Positions 9,431 to 17,672 of a stretch of 64,000 bases of DNA are shown piece after piece. Within the stretch, counting starts at the first letter, position 1. Each line of letters starts with the position of its first letter. The notes beneath the pieces are model-generated. The model worked only from the letters and a program-made list of their open reading frames with translations, did no database searches and had not been told where the DNA came from. A program made the translations under genes and the position numbers. The DNA comes from JAOUEA01 sp963797635 (GTDB lineage: Bacteria > Actinomycetota > UBA4738 > HRBIN12), in the NCBI GenBank assembly GCA_963797635.1, contig CAWCPZ010000011.1, forward strand, positions 310,001 through 374,000, read 5' to 3'.

Positions 9431-9518
9431 TCAGAGGGTTCGGACACGTCGGGCGGGTTCGCTCAGAAGTCTCGTCGGATCGCGACCTTTTTCGTGTCGG
9501 ACCGGCCTGCGTCCCGCG

Positions 9519-11168
9519 TCAGACGGCGGCCTTGACCCGCATCGCCTCGTCGAGCAGTTCCTGCGCGTGGGACACCGCGCCCGCGCTTTCGGCCATACCG
9601 GCGAGCATGCGTGAGAGTTCGGCGATGCGCTCTGCGTCGTCCAGCACGGCGACGGTGGCCACGCCCTCGTGCTTGGCCACGCTGAGGTGCCGGTCGGCGA
9701 AGCACGCGATCTGCGGCAGGTGCGTGACGACGAGCACCTGCCGGTCCTGCGCCAGCCGCGCCAGCCGCCGCCCCACGGCCAGTCCGGCCTGACCGCCGAT
9801 CCCGGCATCGACCTCGTCGAACACCAGCGTGGGGATCGCATCGAGGTCGGCCAGCACGCTGCGGCACGCCAGCATCGTTCGCGACAGCTCGCCGCCCGAC
9901 GCGGTCTTGGCCAGCGGGGCCGGACTCTGACCGGGACCGGCGGCGAACCGGAGCTCCACGCGTTCGAACCCGGCCGCACCCGGGGGCGTCTGCGGTTCGA
10001 GCGCCACCTGGACGACGGCCCCGGGCATGCCGAGTTCCTCCAGCTCCCGGCCGACCGCATCGGCGAGGTCACCCGAGGCGCGGGAGCGGCCGGCGGTGAC
10101 CACCGCGCCCCGCTGCTCCACCTCGTCCTGACGGCGCTCCACCTCGGCCGCCAGCTCGGCGAGACGTTCATCGGCGCCGCTGAGCTGGGACAGCCGTTCG
10201 GACGCTTCGGCCAGGTAGGCGATGACATCCTCGTCCGTTTCGCCATACTTGCGCTGCAGGCCTTTCAGCTCGGCCGTGCGCTCCCGGATCTGCTGCAGCC
10301 GCTCGGGGTCGGCGGCGAGCGCTTCTCGATAGTCGCGGACGTCCCGGGCGAGCTCGGCCAGCTCCGCCGCCAGTCCGCGGGCCCGGGCAGCGACCTCTCC
10401 CGCGGCCGGATCCAACTCGGCGGCCTCCGTGAGCGCTTGCGCGGCCGCGGAGACGGCATCGCCGGCGGTGTCATCGTCGCCGGCGAGCGCGGACCCCGCC
10501 GTGGCGGTGTGCTCGATCAGCCGCTCGACGTGCGCGAGCCGGGTCTCCTCACCCGCGAGCGCCGCGCTCTCGCCCGCCTGGGGGGCGATCCCTTCGATCT
10601 CCCGCACCTGGTAGGCGAGCAGGTCGAGTTCGCGCTCGCGGTCGCGAGCGGCCTCGCGCAACCGGTCGTGCTCGTCCGCGGCCTGGCGGAGGGCGTCGAA
10701 CGCCTCACGGTAGGCGGCCAGCGCCACGAGGTGTTCGTCGCCGGCGAACCGGTCGAGGAACGCCGTCTGGGTCACCGGCGACAACAGGCGCTGGGCCTGA
10801 TGCTGACCGTGGACCTCGACGAGGTGTTCGCCGAGCGAGGCCAGCGTGGTCGCCGTGGCCAGTTGGCCGGAGATCCGCGCCGTGCTCTTGCCCTCGGCCG
10901 AGACGGTCCTGGCCAGGATGACCTCGCCGTCCTCGGCCCAGTCGTCCGCGTCATCGGGAGCATCGAACCGGGCCTGGACCCGGGCAGCCTTGGCTCCGTC
11001 GCGCACGAGCGAGGCGGCGGCACGAGCCCCGAGCGCGAGCGTGAGCCCGGTGGTCACCATGGTCTTGCCGGCACCGGTCTCTCCGGTGAGGACGTTCAGG
11101 CCGGGGTGCAGCGCCAGATCGAGATCGTCGATGACGCCCAGCCCCGCGATGTGGAGCTCGTGCAGCAC
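9519..11168 (-). CDS. recN: DNA repair protein RecN
   Basis: RecN is an SMC-like ATPase that acts at double-strand breaks. Walker A is GETGAGKT near residue 30, followed by ALGARA; the long middle part is charged and helical, as expected for a coiled coil (RELEEL, ERRQDEVEQR); Walker B and D-loop are LVFDEVDAGIGG, with VTHLPQIACFAD after it. Length 549 aa is normal. Start GTG 11168 lies 6 bases after a TAGTAT hexamer whose TAG is also the nadK stop codon. Gene order tlyA-nadK-recN matches other actinobacteria. Confidence 0.95.
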   Translation of the reverse strand: MLHELHIAGLGVIDDLDLALHPGLNVLTGETGAGKTMVTTGLTLALGARAAASLVRDGAKAARVQARFDAPDDADDWAEDGEVILARTVSAEGKSTARISGQLATATTLASLGEHLVEVHGQHQAQRLLSPVTQTAFLDRFAGDEHLVALAAYREAFDALRQAADEHDRLREAARDRERELDLLAYQVREIEGIAPQAGESAALAGEETRLAHVERLIEHTATAGSALAGDDDTAGDAVSAAAQALTEAAELDPAAGEVAARARGLAAELAELARDVRDYREALAADPERLQQIRERTAELKGLQRKYGETDEDVIAYLAEASERLSQLSGADERLAELAAEVERRQDEVEQRGAVVTAGRSRASGDLADAVGRELEELGMPGAVVQVALEPQTPPGAAGFERVELRFAAGPGQSPAPLAKTASGGELSRTMLACRSVLADLDAIPTLVFDEVDAGIGGQAGLAVGRRLARLAQDRQVLVVTHLPQIACFADRHLSVAKHEGVATVAVLDDAERIAELSRMLAGMAESAGAVSHAQELLDEAMRVKAAV

Positions 11169-11174
11169 GCGCGG

Positions 11175-11180
11175 ATACTA
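11175..11180 (-). promoter_or_regulatory. Probable -10 element of recN overlapping the nadK stop
   Basis: TAGTAT on the minus strand fits TAnnnT. Its first three bases are the TAG stop of nadK, and six bases separate it from GTG 11168, which predicts a leaderless recN mRNA. Confidence 0.4.
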
Positions 11181-12041
11181 GCCCGGTGAGCCGACATCGT
11201 CGGCCTCATCGTCATCGTCGTCACCCGGCAGACCGAACTTCTCCCGAACGAGCGAGAGGAAGCCGGGAGCGTCGTCCCGTCGCACCAACGCCGCCGGACG
11301 GCTCGAGGCGCGGATGCGCACCCGTGACCCCACCGGGAGCTCGACGCTCTCACGGCCGTCCGCGGACAGGATCCCGCTCTCCTCCCCCATGACCTCCAGG
11401 GACACCTCGCTCCCCGGGTCCAGCACGAACGAGCGATCGAACACCATGTGCGCCGCGATCGGCGTGAGGATCAACGATTCGACGTCCGGGGTCACGATCG
11501 GTCCGCGCGCGGAGAAGGAATACGCCGTCGAGCCCGTCGGCGAGGCCACGATCACCCCGTCCGCCGAGAAGGTCGTCACGTAGTCCCCGTCCACCTCGAC
11601 CGCCAGGCGCACCAGGCGATGCCGCGCGTGCTTCTCGACCATCACCTCGTTCAGGCCCCACTGCGCGGGGAAGTCGGCGCCCTCGAGCGGTTCCACGGTG
11701 AGCGCCATCCGGCGTTCGATCCGAGCGGTGCCGGCCAGCACGGCGCTGATCAGCTCGGTGGCCCCGGAGGGTTCGACCTCCGTGAGGAAGCCCAGGCGGC
11801 CGACCTTCACGCCCAACACCGGGCATCCCAGGTCCGACGCCGCGTACGCGGCCCGCAGGAAGGTGCCGTCCCCACCGACCGAGACCACGAGGTCGACGTC
11901 CTGGGCGTCGGCCGGAAGGGAACCGTCGCCGGGGAGCACCACGGTATCGGCGCCCTGGGCCCGCAACCACGCCTGGAGCTCCTCGGCGGTCTCGACCGCC
12001 ACCGATCGACCGGGATGGGTCACGAACCCGACCCGACTCAT
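11178..12041 (-). CDS. nadK: NAD kinase
   Basis: NadK phosphorylates NAD to NADP. The protein of 287 aa has the GGDGT motif (VSVGGDGTFLRAA), the NE motif (LNEVMVEKHARHR) and SPTGSTAYSFSARGP. The C-terminus is acidic (GDDDDDEADDVGSPG). ATG 12041 overlaps the TGA of tlyA by 4 bases, so translation is probably coupled. The same frame stays open far upstream through tlyA, giving an artificially long open frame; only this part is NadK. Confidence 0.94.
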   Translation of the reverse strand: MSRVGFVTHPGRSVAVETAEELQAWLRAQGADTVVLPGDGSLPADAQDVDLVVSVGGDGTFLRAAYAASDLGCPVLGVKVGRLGFLTEVEPSGATELISAVLAGTARIERRMALTVEPLEGADFPAQWGLNEVMVEKHARHRLVRLAVEVDGDYVTTFSADGVIVASPTGSTAYSFSARGPIVTPDVESLILTPIAAHMVFDRSFVLDPGSEVSLEVMGEESGILSADGRESVELPVGSRVRIRASSRPAALVRRDDAPGFLSLVREKFGLPGDDDDDEADDVGSPG

Positions 12042-12832
12042 CCGCGGATCCCCTCGCCTTCGGCGACCACGGCGTCGATGTCCAGCGTCACGGGATCGGC
12101 GCCCCGTCGCCCATGGAGCAGGAACTCCACGTTGCCCGCCGGGCCGACGACCGGCGAGGCCATGAGCCCGAGCGGCGCGATGCCGTTCGTCGTCGACCGC
12201 GCCACGGTCTCGCGCAGCACCCGGCCCCATACCGCGGGGTCCCGGACGACGCCGCCACTGCCCACGTCCTTGGGTCCGGCTTCGAACTGGGGTTTGACCA
12301 ACAGGACGAACCCGGCGTCCGGCGAGGCGAGGGAGGCCAAGGCCGGCAGCACGATGCTCAATGAGATGAACGACAGATCGGCCACCACCAGGGACGGCAC
12401 GAACGGCAGGGACTGCGGCGGCACCTCCCGGACGTTCGTCCGTTCCATCACGGTGACCCGATCGTCGGTGCGAAGGGACCACGCCAGCTGTCCGTACCCG
12501 ACGTCCACCGCGATCACGCGCGCGGCCCCCGCCTGGAGCAGGCAATCGGTGAAGCCCCCGGTCGATGCTCCGGCGTCGAGCGCCTCGAGGCCCGCCGGGT
12601 CCACCTCGAACCGGTCGAGGGCCGCTCGGAGCTTCTCGCCGCCCCGTGAGACGAACCGCCGGGCCACGCCACGGAGCGCGATCGGTGCGTCGTCGCCGAC
12701 CATGGTCGCCACCTTGGTGGCCGGGGACCCCGAGACCAGGACCAGCCCGTTGCGGACCGCCTCCTGGGCTTCGGCGCGACTCGCCACCAAGCCGCGCCGG
12801 ACGAGTTCGGTGTCGAGCCGGCGACGGGTCAC
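12038..12832 (-). CDS. tlyA: TlyA family rRNA (cytidine-2'-O)-methyltransferase
   Basis: TlyA-type enzymes 2'-O-methylate 16S and 23S rRNA; capreomycin sensitivity depends on this in mycobacteria. The N-terminal S4 RNA-binding domain is visible (LVRRGLVASRAEAQEAV, then LVLVSG), followed by a Rossmann methyltransferase with LDAGASTGGFTDCLLQAGA as the SAM motif and LVVADLSFIS later. The protein has 264 aa. Start GTG 12832. It overlaps nadK by 4 bases and follows the lysine-rich protein gene. Confidence 0.9.
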   Translation of the reverse strand: MTRRRLDTELVRRGLVASRAEAQEAVRNGLVLVSGSPATKVATMVGDDAPIALRGVARRFVSRGGEKLRAALDRFEVDPAGLEALDAGASTGGFTDCLLQAGAARVIAVDVGYGQLAWSLRTDDRVTVMERTNVREVPPQSLPFVPSLVVADLSFISLSIVLPALASLASPDAGFVLLVKPQFEAGPKDVGSGGVVRDPAVWGRVLRETVARSTTNGIAPLGLMASPVVGPAGNVEFLLHGRRGADPVTLDIDAVVAEGEGIRG

Positions 12833-12859
12833 GGTGGCGGATGCCGGGGTGATGACGGG

Positions 12860-13343
12860 CTACCCGTCCGTCGAAGGCCCGGCCGTTGTGGTCCCGGCCG
12901 TCGACGCCGGACCGGCCGAGGGCGTGTTCGGCCGTGCTCTTGGCCGTGCTCTTGGCCGTGCTCTTCTTCGCCGGGGACTTCCTCGCGGTGCGCTTCTTCG
13001 CGGTGGAGCGCTTCCGGGTCGTGGCCTTCTTGGCGCCGGACCGTCCGGAGGCGGTCATGCCGGCGGCACGCTCGAGTTCACGGACCCGCTTCTTCACCGA
13101 ATCCAGGTCCGAGCGCGTCGCCACACCCATCGTCTGCATCTGGTTTTGGATCTCGTCCCGGACGTACGTGGCGAGCCGCTCCCGATTGCCCTGCGACCAT
13201 TCGATGAGTTCGGCGGCCGTCTTGGCGATCTGATCCTTGGCCGCGCCCGGCTCCATCAGGCCTTTCGCCAGCTCCTGGGCCTTGGACGGACTGAGGTTGC
13301 TGAAGGTGGCCTCCAGGGTCTTGCGGATGTCGTCGAGCAGCAT
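12860..13343 (-). CDS. Small phasin-like protein with lysine-rich histone-type tail, one-base frame break
   Basis: I do not recognise a named gene. ATG 13343 (GGAAAGGACC upstream) starts a predominantly helical domain of about 100 aa: LLDDIRKTLEATFSN at the start, then TRSDLDSVKKRVRELERAAG, a short coiled coil like that of phasins and PHA-granule regulators. The tail is rich in lysine, threonine and alanine (KKATTRKRSTAKKRTARK), like the tails of mycobacterial HupB and histone H1. It ends with three KSTA units encoded by exact 12-base repeats. The literal frame then runs on without a stop. Dropping one base near 12928 gives NTPSAGPASTAG and a TAG at 12860, which I take as the true end. Possible roles are DNA or granule binding; unproven. 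Confidence 0.65.
12930..12965. repeat. Three exact tandem copies of a 12-base unit
   Basis: GGCCGTGCTCTT occurs three times in a row. On the coding (minus) strand each unit encodes Lys-Ser-Thr-Ala. Changes in copy number would keep the frame, so the frame break beside it is not explained by unit slippage. Confidence 0.9.
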
Positions 13344-13411
13344 GATGGTCCTTTCCGACGGTGTGAACCGGTGTCGGTCGGTTCCGTGGGTGCCTTCTGG
13401 GTGCTCCGACC

Positions 13412-13417
13412 AGCATA
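13412..13417 (-). promoter_or_regulatory. Probable -10 element for the lysine-rich protein gene
   Basis: TATGCT on the minus strand, the same hexamer as at the pyrR promoter, lies about 70 bases before ATG 13343 and leaves a leader with a ribosome binding site (GGAAAGGA). The -35 is weak. Confidence 0.35.
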
Positions 13418-13450
13418 CCGTCCGGGGATGGGCCGCCCGGCCGAGTGCGC

Positions 13451-14254
13451 TCAGGCGAAACCGGGCTCCACCAGGCATGAGAGGTCCTGGCCGATGTAGG
13501 TGGGCGGATGCGGCGCTTCGAGGGCCCGGTCCCGGCCGTCGATCCCGGTCAGGACCAGGAGGGAATCCCAGCCCAGCCGGGCAGCCCCCTCGATATCGGT
13601 GTCGAGGCGGTCCCCGACCATCAAGGGGCGCCCTCCCCCGGCGCGACCGAGGGCCGCTTCGAAGATCGGTGCGTTCGGCTTGCCCACCACCTCCGCGGTG
13701 ACCCCGGTGGTGGCCTGGATCGCCGCGAGCAGGGCGCCGGCCCCCGGCCAGCGATGGCCTCCGGGTGCGGGGAAGGAGGTGTCGGGGTTCGTGGCGATCA
13801 GTGCGGCTCCGGCATCGACCTGCAAGCACGCTGCCCGCAGGGCTGCGTAGTCCGCGGTGCGATCGAGCCCGACCACCACCGCCTCGGCCACCTCGGCGCC
13901 TTCGGTCACGTCCTTGGCATGGGTCGCCCGGATCCCCGCCGCCGCGAGGGCCTCCAGGAGCCCGGCTTCGCCGATCACCACGACGTGCTTGGTCCCGCGA
14001 CGAGCCAGCAGGGCGGCGGTGGTCAGGGCGGAGGTCTCGACCTCGGTCGCCTGAGCCCCGATCCCCACCCGTTCCAACCGCCCGACCACGGCATCGGGGG
14101 TGGCACTGGCGTTGTTCGTCACGAACGCCACCCCTTTGCCGGCCGCCCGGATGGCCGCGATGGCCTCGGCGGCGGACGGGATCGCCTCATCGCCTCGGTA
14201 GAGCACCCCGTCCAGGTCGAACAAGAACGCGTCGTATCGCTCGAGCAGGATCAC
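13451..14254 (-). CDS. HAD-superfamily phosphatase, NagD/phosphoglycolate phosphatase type
   Basis: The four HAD motifs are present: FDLDGVLYRGDEAIP, VTNNASATPD, lysine in VVGKPNAPIFEAAL, and MVGDRLDTDIEGAA. The cap between motifs II and III is of the NagD (C2) type. The start GTG 14254 gives 267 aa; a longer open frame exists but has no family match. In mycobacteria a gene of this family occupies the same place near tlyA. It may dephosphorylate glycerol-3-phosphate, phosphoglycolate or nucleotides; the sequence does not say which. It is divergent from the DUF1015 gene with 20 bases between start codons. Confidence 0.88.
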   Translation of the reverse strand: MILLERYDAFLFDLDGVLYRGDEAIPSAAEAIAAIRAAGKGVAFVTNNASATPDAVVGRLERVGIGAQATEVETSALTTAALLARRGTKHVVVIGEAGLLEALAAAGIRATHAKDVTEGAEVAEAVVVGLDRTADYAALRAACLQVDAGAALIATNPDTSFPAPGGHRWPGAGALLAAIQATTGVTAEVVGKPNAPIFEAALGRAGGGRPLMVGDRLDTDIEGAARLGWDSLLVLTGIDGRDRALEAPHPPTYIGQDLSCLVEPGFA

Positions 14255-14260
14255 GCGGCT

Positions 14261-14268
14261 GTTATACA
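14261..14268. promoter_or_regulatory. Overlapping divergent -10 elements between HAD and DUF1015 genes
   Basis: The plus strand has TATACA (14263-14268), six bases before ATG 14275. The minus strand has TATAAC (14261-14266), six bases before GTG 14254. They share TATA. Both genes would have leaderless mRNAs starting from one symmetrical element. Confidence 0.5.
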
Positions 14269-14274
14269 AGGTGC

Positions 14275-15507
14275 ATGCCCCGCATCTCCCCGTTCCAGGC
14301 GCTCGTCTACGAGCCATCGGTGGCCGGTCCGTTGGATCGGGTCACCGCCCCGCCGTACGACGTCATCACCGATCGTCGCCGGCGAGACTACCTTTCGGCG
14401 AGTCCGTTCAGCGTCGTCCACCTCGACCTGGCGGAGGGCACCGACGACCCGGCCCACCCGGAGAGCCGCTACGCCCGCGCCGCCCAGCTGCTGGCCGACT
14501 GGGAGCGGACGGGGGCCGTGGTCCGGATGCCCGAACCGACCTACTTCGCCTACGAGATGCTCGTCACCCTGGAAGGGACCGAACGATCGATCCTGGGCCT
14601 GGTCTGCGCGATGGACCTGGAACCGTGGGGCGGCTCGGTGATCCCCCACGAGCACACGATGCCCGGACCGGTCCAGGATCGGCTGCGCCTGCTCCGCGCC
14701 ACCGCGACCCACCTGTCGGCCGTGTACGGCACGATCGCGGGGCCGTGTCAGCCGCTGGCCTCGCTGCTCCATGCGACCGCCGCCACGGCGCCGATGTTCT
14801 CCACCGTGGACGAACAAGGCGTGGCCCACCGGCTGTGGGCGATCGAGGACGACGGGGAGATCGCCACCTGGCTGGCGGCCGAACCGCTCCTGATCGCCGA
14901 CGGACACCACCGGTACACGACGGCCCTGCAGTACCGCGAAGAACGCCACGCCGCCGACGGCCCCGGACCGTGGGACCGCGTGCTGACCCTGATCGTGGAC
15001 GCCGCGGCAGAGCATCTCCCCGTCCTGCCCTTCCATCGGATCCAGACCGCCGGCGATGCCGTCGGGACGAACGGTCCGGTGCTCGACGGACTGGAGACCG
15101 CGCTCGCCGCGTGCTCGGACGACGACGTGATCGCCGCGGTCGCGAGCCGCGAGGCCGGCGAGACGGTGTTCCGGTCGATCCAGCTGGCCGGCGAAGCGCC
15201 GGCCGTCCGAGCGTTGCACGAGGAGCTCCTGGACGGCGCCGTGCCCACCGACGGATTGCGGTTCGTGCACGATGCGCACGAGGCAGCGGACGCCGTGCGC
15301 CGCGGGGAGGCGGTCGCCGCGTACTTCCTTCCGCCCACCACGCCCGATCGCATCCGCACGGTGATCGAGCGAGGTGAGCGCCTGCCGCAGAAGTCGACCT
15401 ACTTCTGGCCGAAGCCGCGCACCGGCATGGTCATGATGCCGCTCGGTCCGCCGTCGGCCCCGCCCCGGCCTCATCGACCTCGGCCGGCTCGGCCTCCAGC
15501 TTCTTGA
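14275..15507 (+). CDS. DUF1015 family protein
   Basis: The protein belongs to a widespread family of unknown biochemical function, sometimes annotated as SerB-linked or HTH-like. Family hallmarks are TAPPYDVI near residue 22, HEHTMPGPVQDRLRLL near 125, LLIADGHHRYTTAL near 205 and the C-terminal STYFWPKPRTGM. The length of 410 aa is normal. ATG 14275 lies six bases after a -10-like hexamer and there is no ribosome binding site. The last 77 bases overlap the end of the convergent SSB-like gene, and the proline-rich tail there looks unlike the rest of the family. One of few plus-strand genes in this region. Confidence 0.85.
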   Translation: MPRISPFQALVYEPSVAGPLDRVTAPPYDVITDRRRRDYLSASPFSVVHLDLAEGTDDPAHPESRYARAAQLLADWERTGAVVRMPEPTYFAYEMLVTLEGTERSILGLVCAMDLEPWGGSVIPHEHTMPGPVQDRLRLLRATATHLSAVYGTIAGPCQPLASLLHATAATAPMFSTVDEQGVAHRLWAIEDDGEIATWLAAEPLLIADGHHRYTTALQYREERHAADGPGPWDRVLTLIVDAAAEHLPVLPFHRIQTAGDAVGTNGPVLDGLETALAACSDDDVIAAVASREAGETVFRSIQLAGEAPAVRALHEELLDGAVPTDGLRFVHDAHEAADAVRRGEAVAAYFLPPTTPDRIRTVIERGERLPQKSTYFWPKPRTGMVMMPLGPPSAPPRPHRPRPARPPAS

Positions 15508-15793
15508 TGCCGGTGGCCACCACCTCGGTGAGGCTCCGCGCCCCGGCGCCGCTGCGGTAGAAGCGTCGCACCAGTTGCCCGTGGACGAGCACCTGGTCGC
15601 CCTTGGCCAGGTCGTCCAGGACGCCCGGGCCGACGGTGGCGTGCCAGGCGGCCACGGGCAGGGGAAGCAGCCGGCGTCCGGCCTCGGGCACCGACACGCG
15701 GAGTTCGGTCACCTCGTCGCCGGAAGGCAGACGGCGTTGGATCGGCTCGGCCGAGATGGTCCCTGCCAGGACCACGACGTTGACCGTCAGCAT
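15431..15793 (-). CDS. Short single-stranded-DNA-binding (OB-fold) protein
   Basis: The 120-aa protein starts LTVNVVVLAGTISAEPIQRRLPSG and contains a typical OB-fold strand pattern (ELRVSVPE, KGDQVLVHGQLVRRFYR). It looks like an SSB paralogue and not the main SSB: it lacks the acidic DDDIPF-type C-terminus that recruits partners. ATG 15793 follows AAGGGAG, which sits in a small GAAGG/CCTTC hairpin. The gene overlaps the DUF1015 gene tail to tail. A role in recombination or competence is possible but not shown. Confidence 0.75.
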   Translation of the reverse strand: MLTVNVVVLAGTISAEPIQRRLPSGDEVTELRVSVPEAGRRLLPLPVAAWHATVGPGVLDDLAKGDQVLVHGQLVRRFYRSGAGARSLTEVVATGIKKLEAEPAEVDEAGAGPTADRAAS

Positions 15794-15884
15794 CGAAGGC
15801 TCCCTTCGTCATGGCGGTCCGGGAGGATGACCGCGGTGCTCGGAGAGGGAGGGAGATCAACCTACCCCGTGGCACCGACACACC

Positions 15885-16853
15885 TCATGAGGGCGGCGCT
15901 TCGCGCTCCCATCGCTTCCGCCAGTACCGGGACAACCCGGTCGCGTTCATGCGGATGCTCCCCAGCGCGTCGTAACGAGCGAGGTCGATCGGCGCACCGG
16001 CATCAGCCAGGAACTCCTCGGAGGCCTGGTCGGTGAGCACCGAGGTGACGAGGTCCGCGTCGGCGTCCGGATCCTCCTCGAGCACCCGCCGCACGGTCTC
16101 GGCCCAGGAACGGATGCGCTCGGCCCCGCGCCGGCACCCTTCCTCGGCGTCCGTCACGGGCCCGAAGTGCGAGGTCAGCAGCGCGGTGGGTGCCACGGAG
16201 CGGATGCGTTCGATGCTGGCGAGTGCCTGCTCGACATCGACCTCCGGCGGCGGGAGCGCCGGCCGGTAGGCGTCGGCCCACGGCAGGTGCGAGCCGATCG
16301 CCTCGCCGGTGAACACGGCCCCCGACGCCGAGTCGTGCAACGCCACGTGGTGGGACGCGTGGCCCGGGGTGTGGAGCACGGACAGGCTGCGGTCGCCCAG
16401 CCGGATCAGATCGCCGTCCACGACCGTGCGGATCCGGTCGGGGGCCACGGGCAGGGTCTCGCCGTAGAACGCCCGCATCCGTTCCTCGCCGTAGGTCCTG
16501 GCCGTGCTGGCCACCAACCGCGTGGGATCGACCAGGTGCGGAGCGCCCCGCTCATGCACCCACACCGTCGCCTGGGGGTAGCGCTGCGTCAGGGCGCCCG
16601 TCGCACCGGCGTGATCGACGTGGATGTGGGTCACGACGACGTGCGCGAGGTCGCCTGGGGCGAGGCCGACCCGGTCCAAGGCCTCGGTCACCACGGGCAG
16701 ATCGGCGCCCGGGCCGGCTTCGACCAATGTGGGTTCGGAGCCGGTGAGGATGTAGACGGCGTTCAACTCACGCTGGCCCACCATGCCGGTGTCCACCCCG
16801 ATGATGCCTGGGCCTGCCTCGAACAGGGTCGGCGTGCGGGACGCGGCATCCAC
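15885..16853 (-). CDS. Metallo-beta-lactamase-fold hydrolase
   Basis: The metal motif HxHxDH is THIHVDHAGATG near residue 70, with later ligands in LHTPGHASHH and LTSHFGP. The N-terminal FEAGPGIIGVDTG and the absence of glyoxalase II or RNase J features point to the general hydrolase group. GTG 16853 (AGGGAG five bases upstream) gives 322 aa and follows the TPR gene by 22 bp. The open frame extends further 5' but only overlaps the TPR gene. Substrate unknown. Confidence 0.82.
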   Translation of the reverse strand: MDAASRTPTLFEAGPGIIGVDTGMVGQRELNAVYILTGSEPTLVEAGPGADLPVVTEALDRVGLAPGDLAHVVVTHIHVDHAGATGALTQRYPQATVWVHERGAPHLVDPTRLVASTARTYGEERMRAFYGETLPVAPDRIRTVVDGDLIRLGDRSLSVLHTPGHASHHVALHDSASGAVFTGEAIGSHLPWADAYRPALPPPEVDVEQALASIERIRSVAPTALLTSHFGPVTDAEEGCRRGAERIRSWAETVRRVLEEDPDADADLVTSVLTDQASEEFLADAGAPIDLARYDALGSIRMNATGLSRYWRKRWEREAPPS

Positions 16854-16875
16854 GACGGCTCCCTGTGCCGCCTCG

Positions 16876-17571
16876 TCAGCCCAGCGCGGCGAGCCGTTCG
16901 GCCGTGTCGAACGCCGTGGCGTCGTGCCGCATGACCTTGCGGAACTCGGCGGCGGCCTCATCGTCACGACCGGCCTTGGCGAGGATGTCGCCACGCACGT
17001 ACCAGAGCCGCAGGGTGTACGGCTCGGCCACGTTCGCCTTGGTCTTGGCCCTGCCGAGGAACGCGAGCGCCTCGGCGTAGCGGCCCTGATCGGCCAGCGC
17101 CGACGCGGCCACGATCACCGCTTCGGCCTTCGCCTCGTTCGGCACCTTGGCCCGGAGCTCCTCCTCGACCAGCGGCACGGCTTCTGCCGGCCGGCCCAGC
17201 GCACGGAAGCAGTCCGCGATGATGTGGTTCTGGTCGGCCCGCTCGCTCATCCGCCGGTAGGCCTTCAGCTCCGTGAGGGCTTCCTGCCAGCGTTCCTGAC
17301 CGTAGAGCGAGAGACCGAGGACCTCGCGCACCGCCGCGGACCGTGGCGCGAGCTTCTTGGCCTTCACGGCTTCGGCGCTGGCCGCTCCCGTGTCTCCGCG
17401 CTCCAGCAGCTCCGTCGCCCTCGACAGGCGCGAGAGCGCGTCTCGCACCTCGGTGGGACGCGTGACGCGCTGGATCTCCTCGACGACGTCCCGGGGCAGG
17501 TCGGCCGGCACGGGAGCCGGTCGGCGGCCCTTGGGCGCGCCGCCGCGTCGTGGCGTGAAGGCTTTCGGCAT
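16876..17571 (-). CDS. Tetratricopeptide-repeat protein
   Basis: The 231-aa protein begins with a basic, proline-rich stretch (FTPRRGGAPKGRRPAP) followed by several TPR helical pairs: ELLERGDTGAASAEAVKAK, LGLSLYGQERWQEALTELKA, ADCFRALGRPAEAVPLVEEE, ALADQGRYAEALAFLGRAK and GDILAKAGRDDEAAAEFRK. No signal peptide or membrane helix is seen, so it is cytoplasmic. ATG 17571 has AGGAG seven bases upstream and TACCCT just before that. A related TPR gene is found at this place in other actinobacteria. Role unknown. Confidence 0.82.
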   Translation of the reverse strand: MPKAFTPRRGGAPKGRRPAPVPADLPRDVVEEIQRVTRPTEVRDALSRLSRATELLERGDTGAASAEAVKAKKLAPRSAAVREVLGLSLYGQERWQEALTELKAYRRMSERADQNHIIADCFRALGRPAEAVPLVEEELRAKVPNEAKAEAVIVAASALADQGRYAEALAFLGRAKTKANVAEPYTLRLWYVRGDILAKAGRDDEAAAEFRKVMRHDATAFDTAERLAALG

Positions 17572-17636
17572 GATCGACTCCTAGGGTAGCGGTGCCCGGG
17601 CGTCTCGCGACCGGTCTCGTGCGGACCCGGGACACA

Positions 17637-17665
17637 GAACGGGCCGCCTCAGGGGCGGCCCGTTC
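17637..17665 (-). terminator. rRNA operon terminator hairpin
   Basis: GAACGGGCCGCC and GGCGGCCCGTTC form a perfect 12-bp stem with a 5-base loop just after 5S rRNA. No T-run follows, so it may need Rho or act by the strong stem alone. It could also stop readthrough from the other side. Confidence 0.75.
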
Positions 17666-17672
17666 CAAAGAT

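Noticed and set aside
7425..9614. Very long open frame on the plus strand opposite pyrG
   Set aside because: It is the antisense of a well-conserved gene, has arginine/histidine/aspartate-rich composition typical of reversed GC-rich codons and matches no family. Similar antisense frames opposite polX, ribBA and carAB were left out for the same reason.
11178..13829. An 883-codon open frame seeming to join the lysine-rich protein with NAD kinase
   Set aside because: The middle part is an out-of-frame reading of tlyA. The join arises only because the lysine-rich gene loses its stop through a one-base shift.
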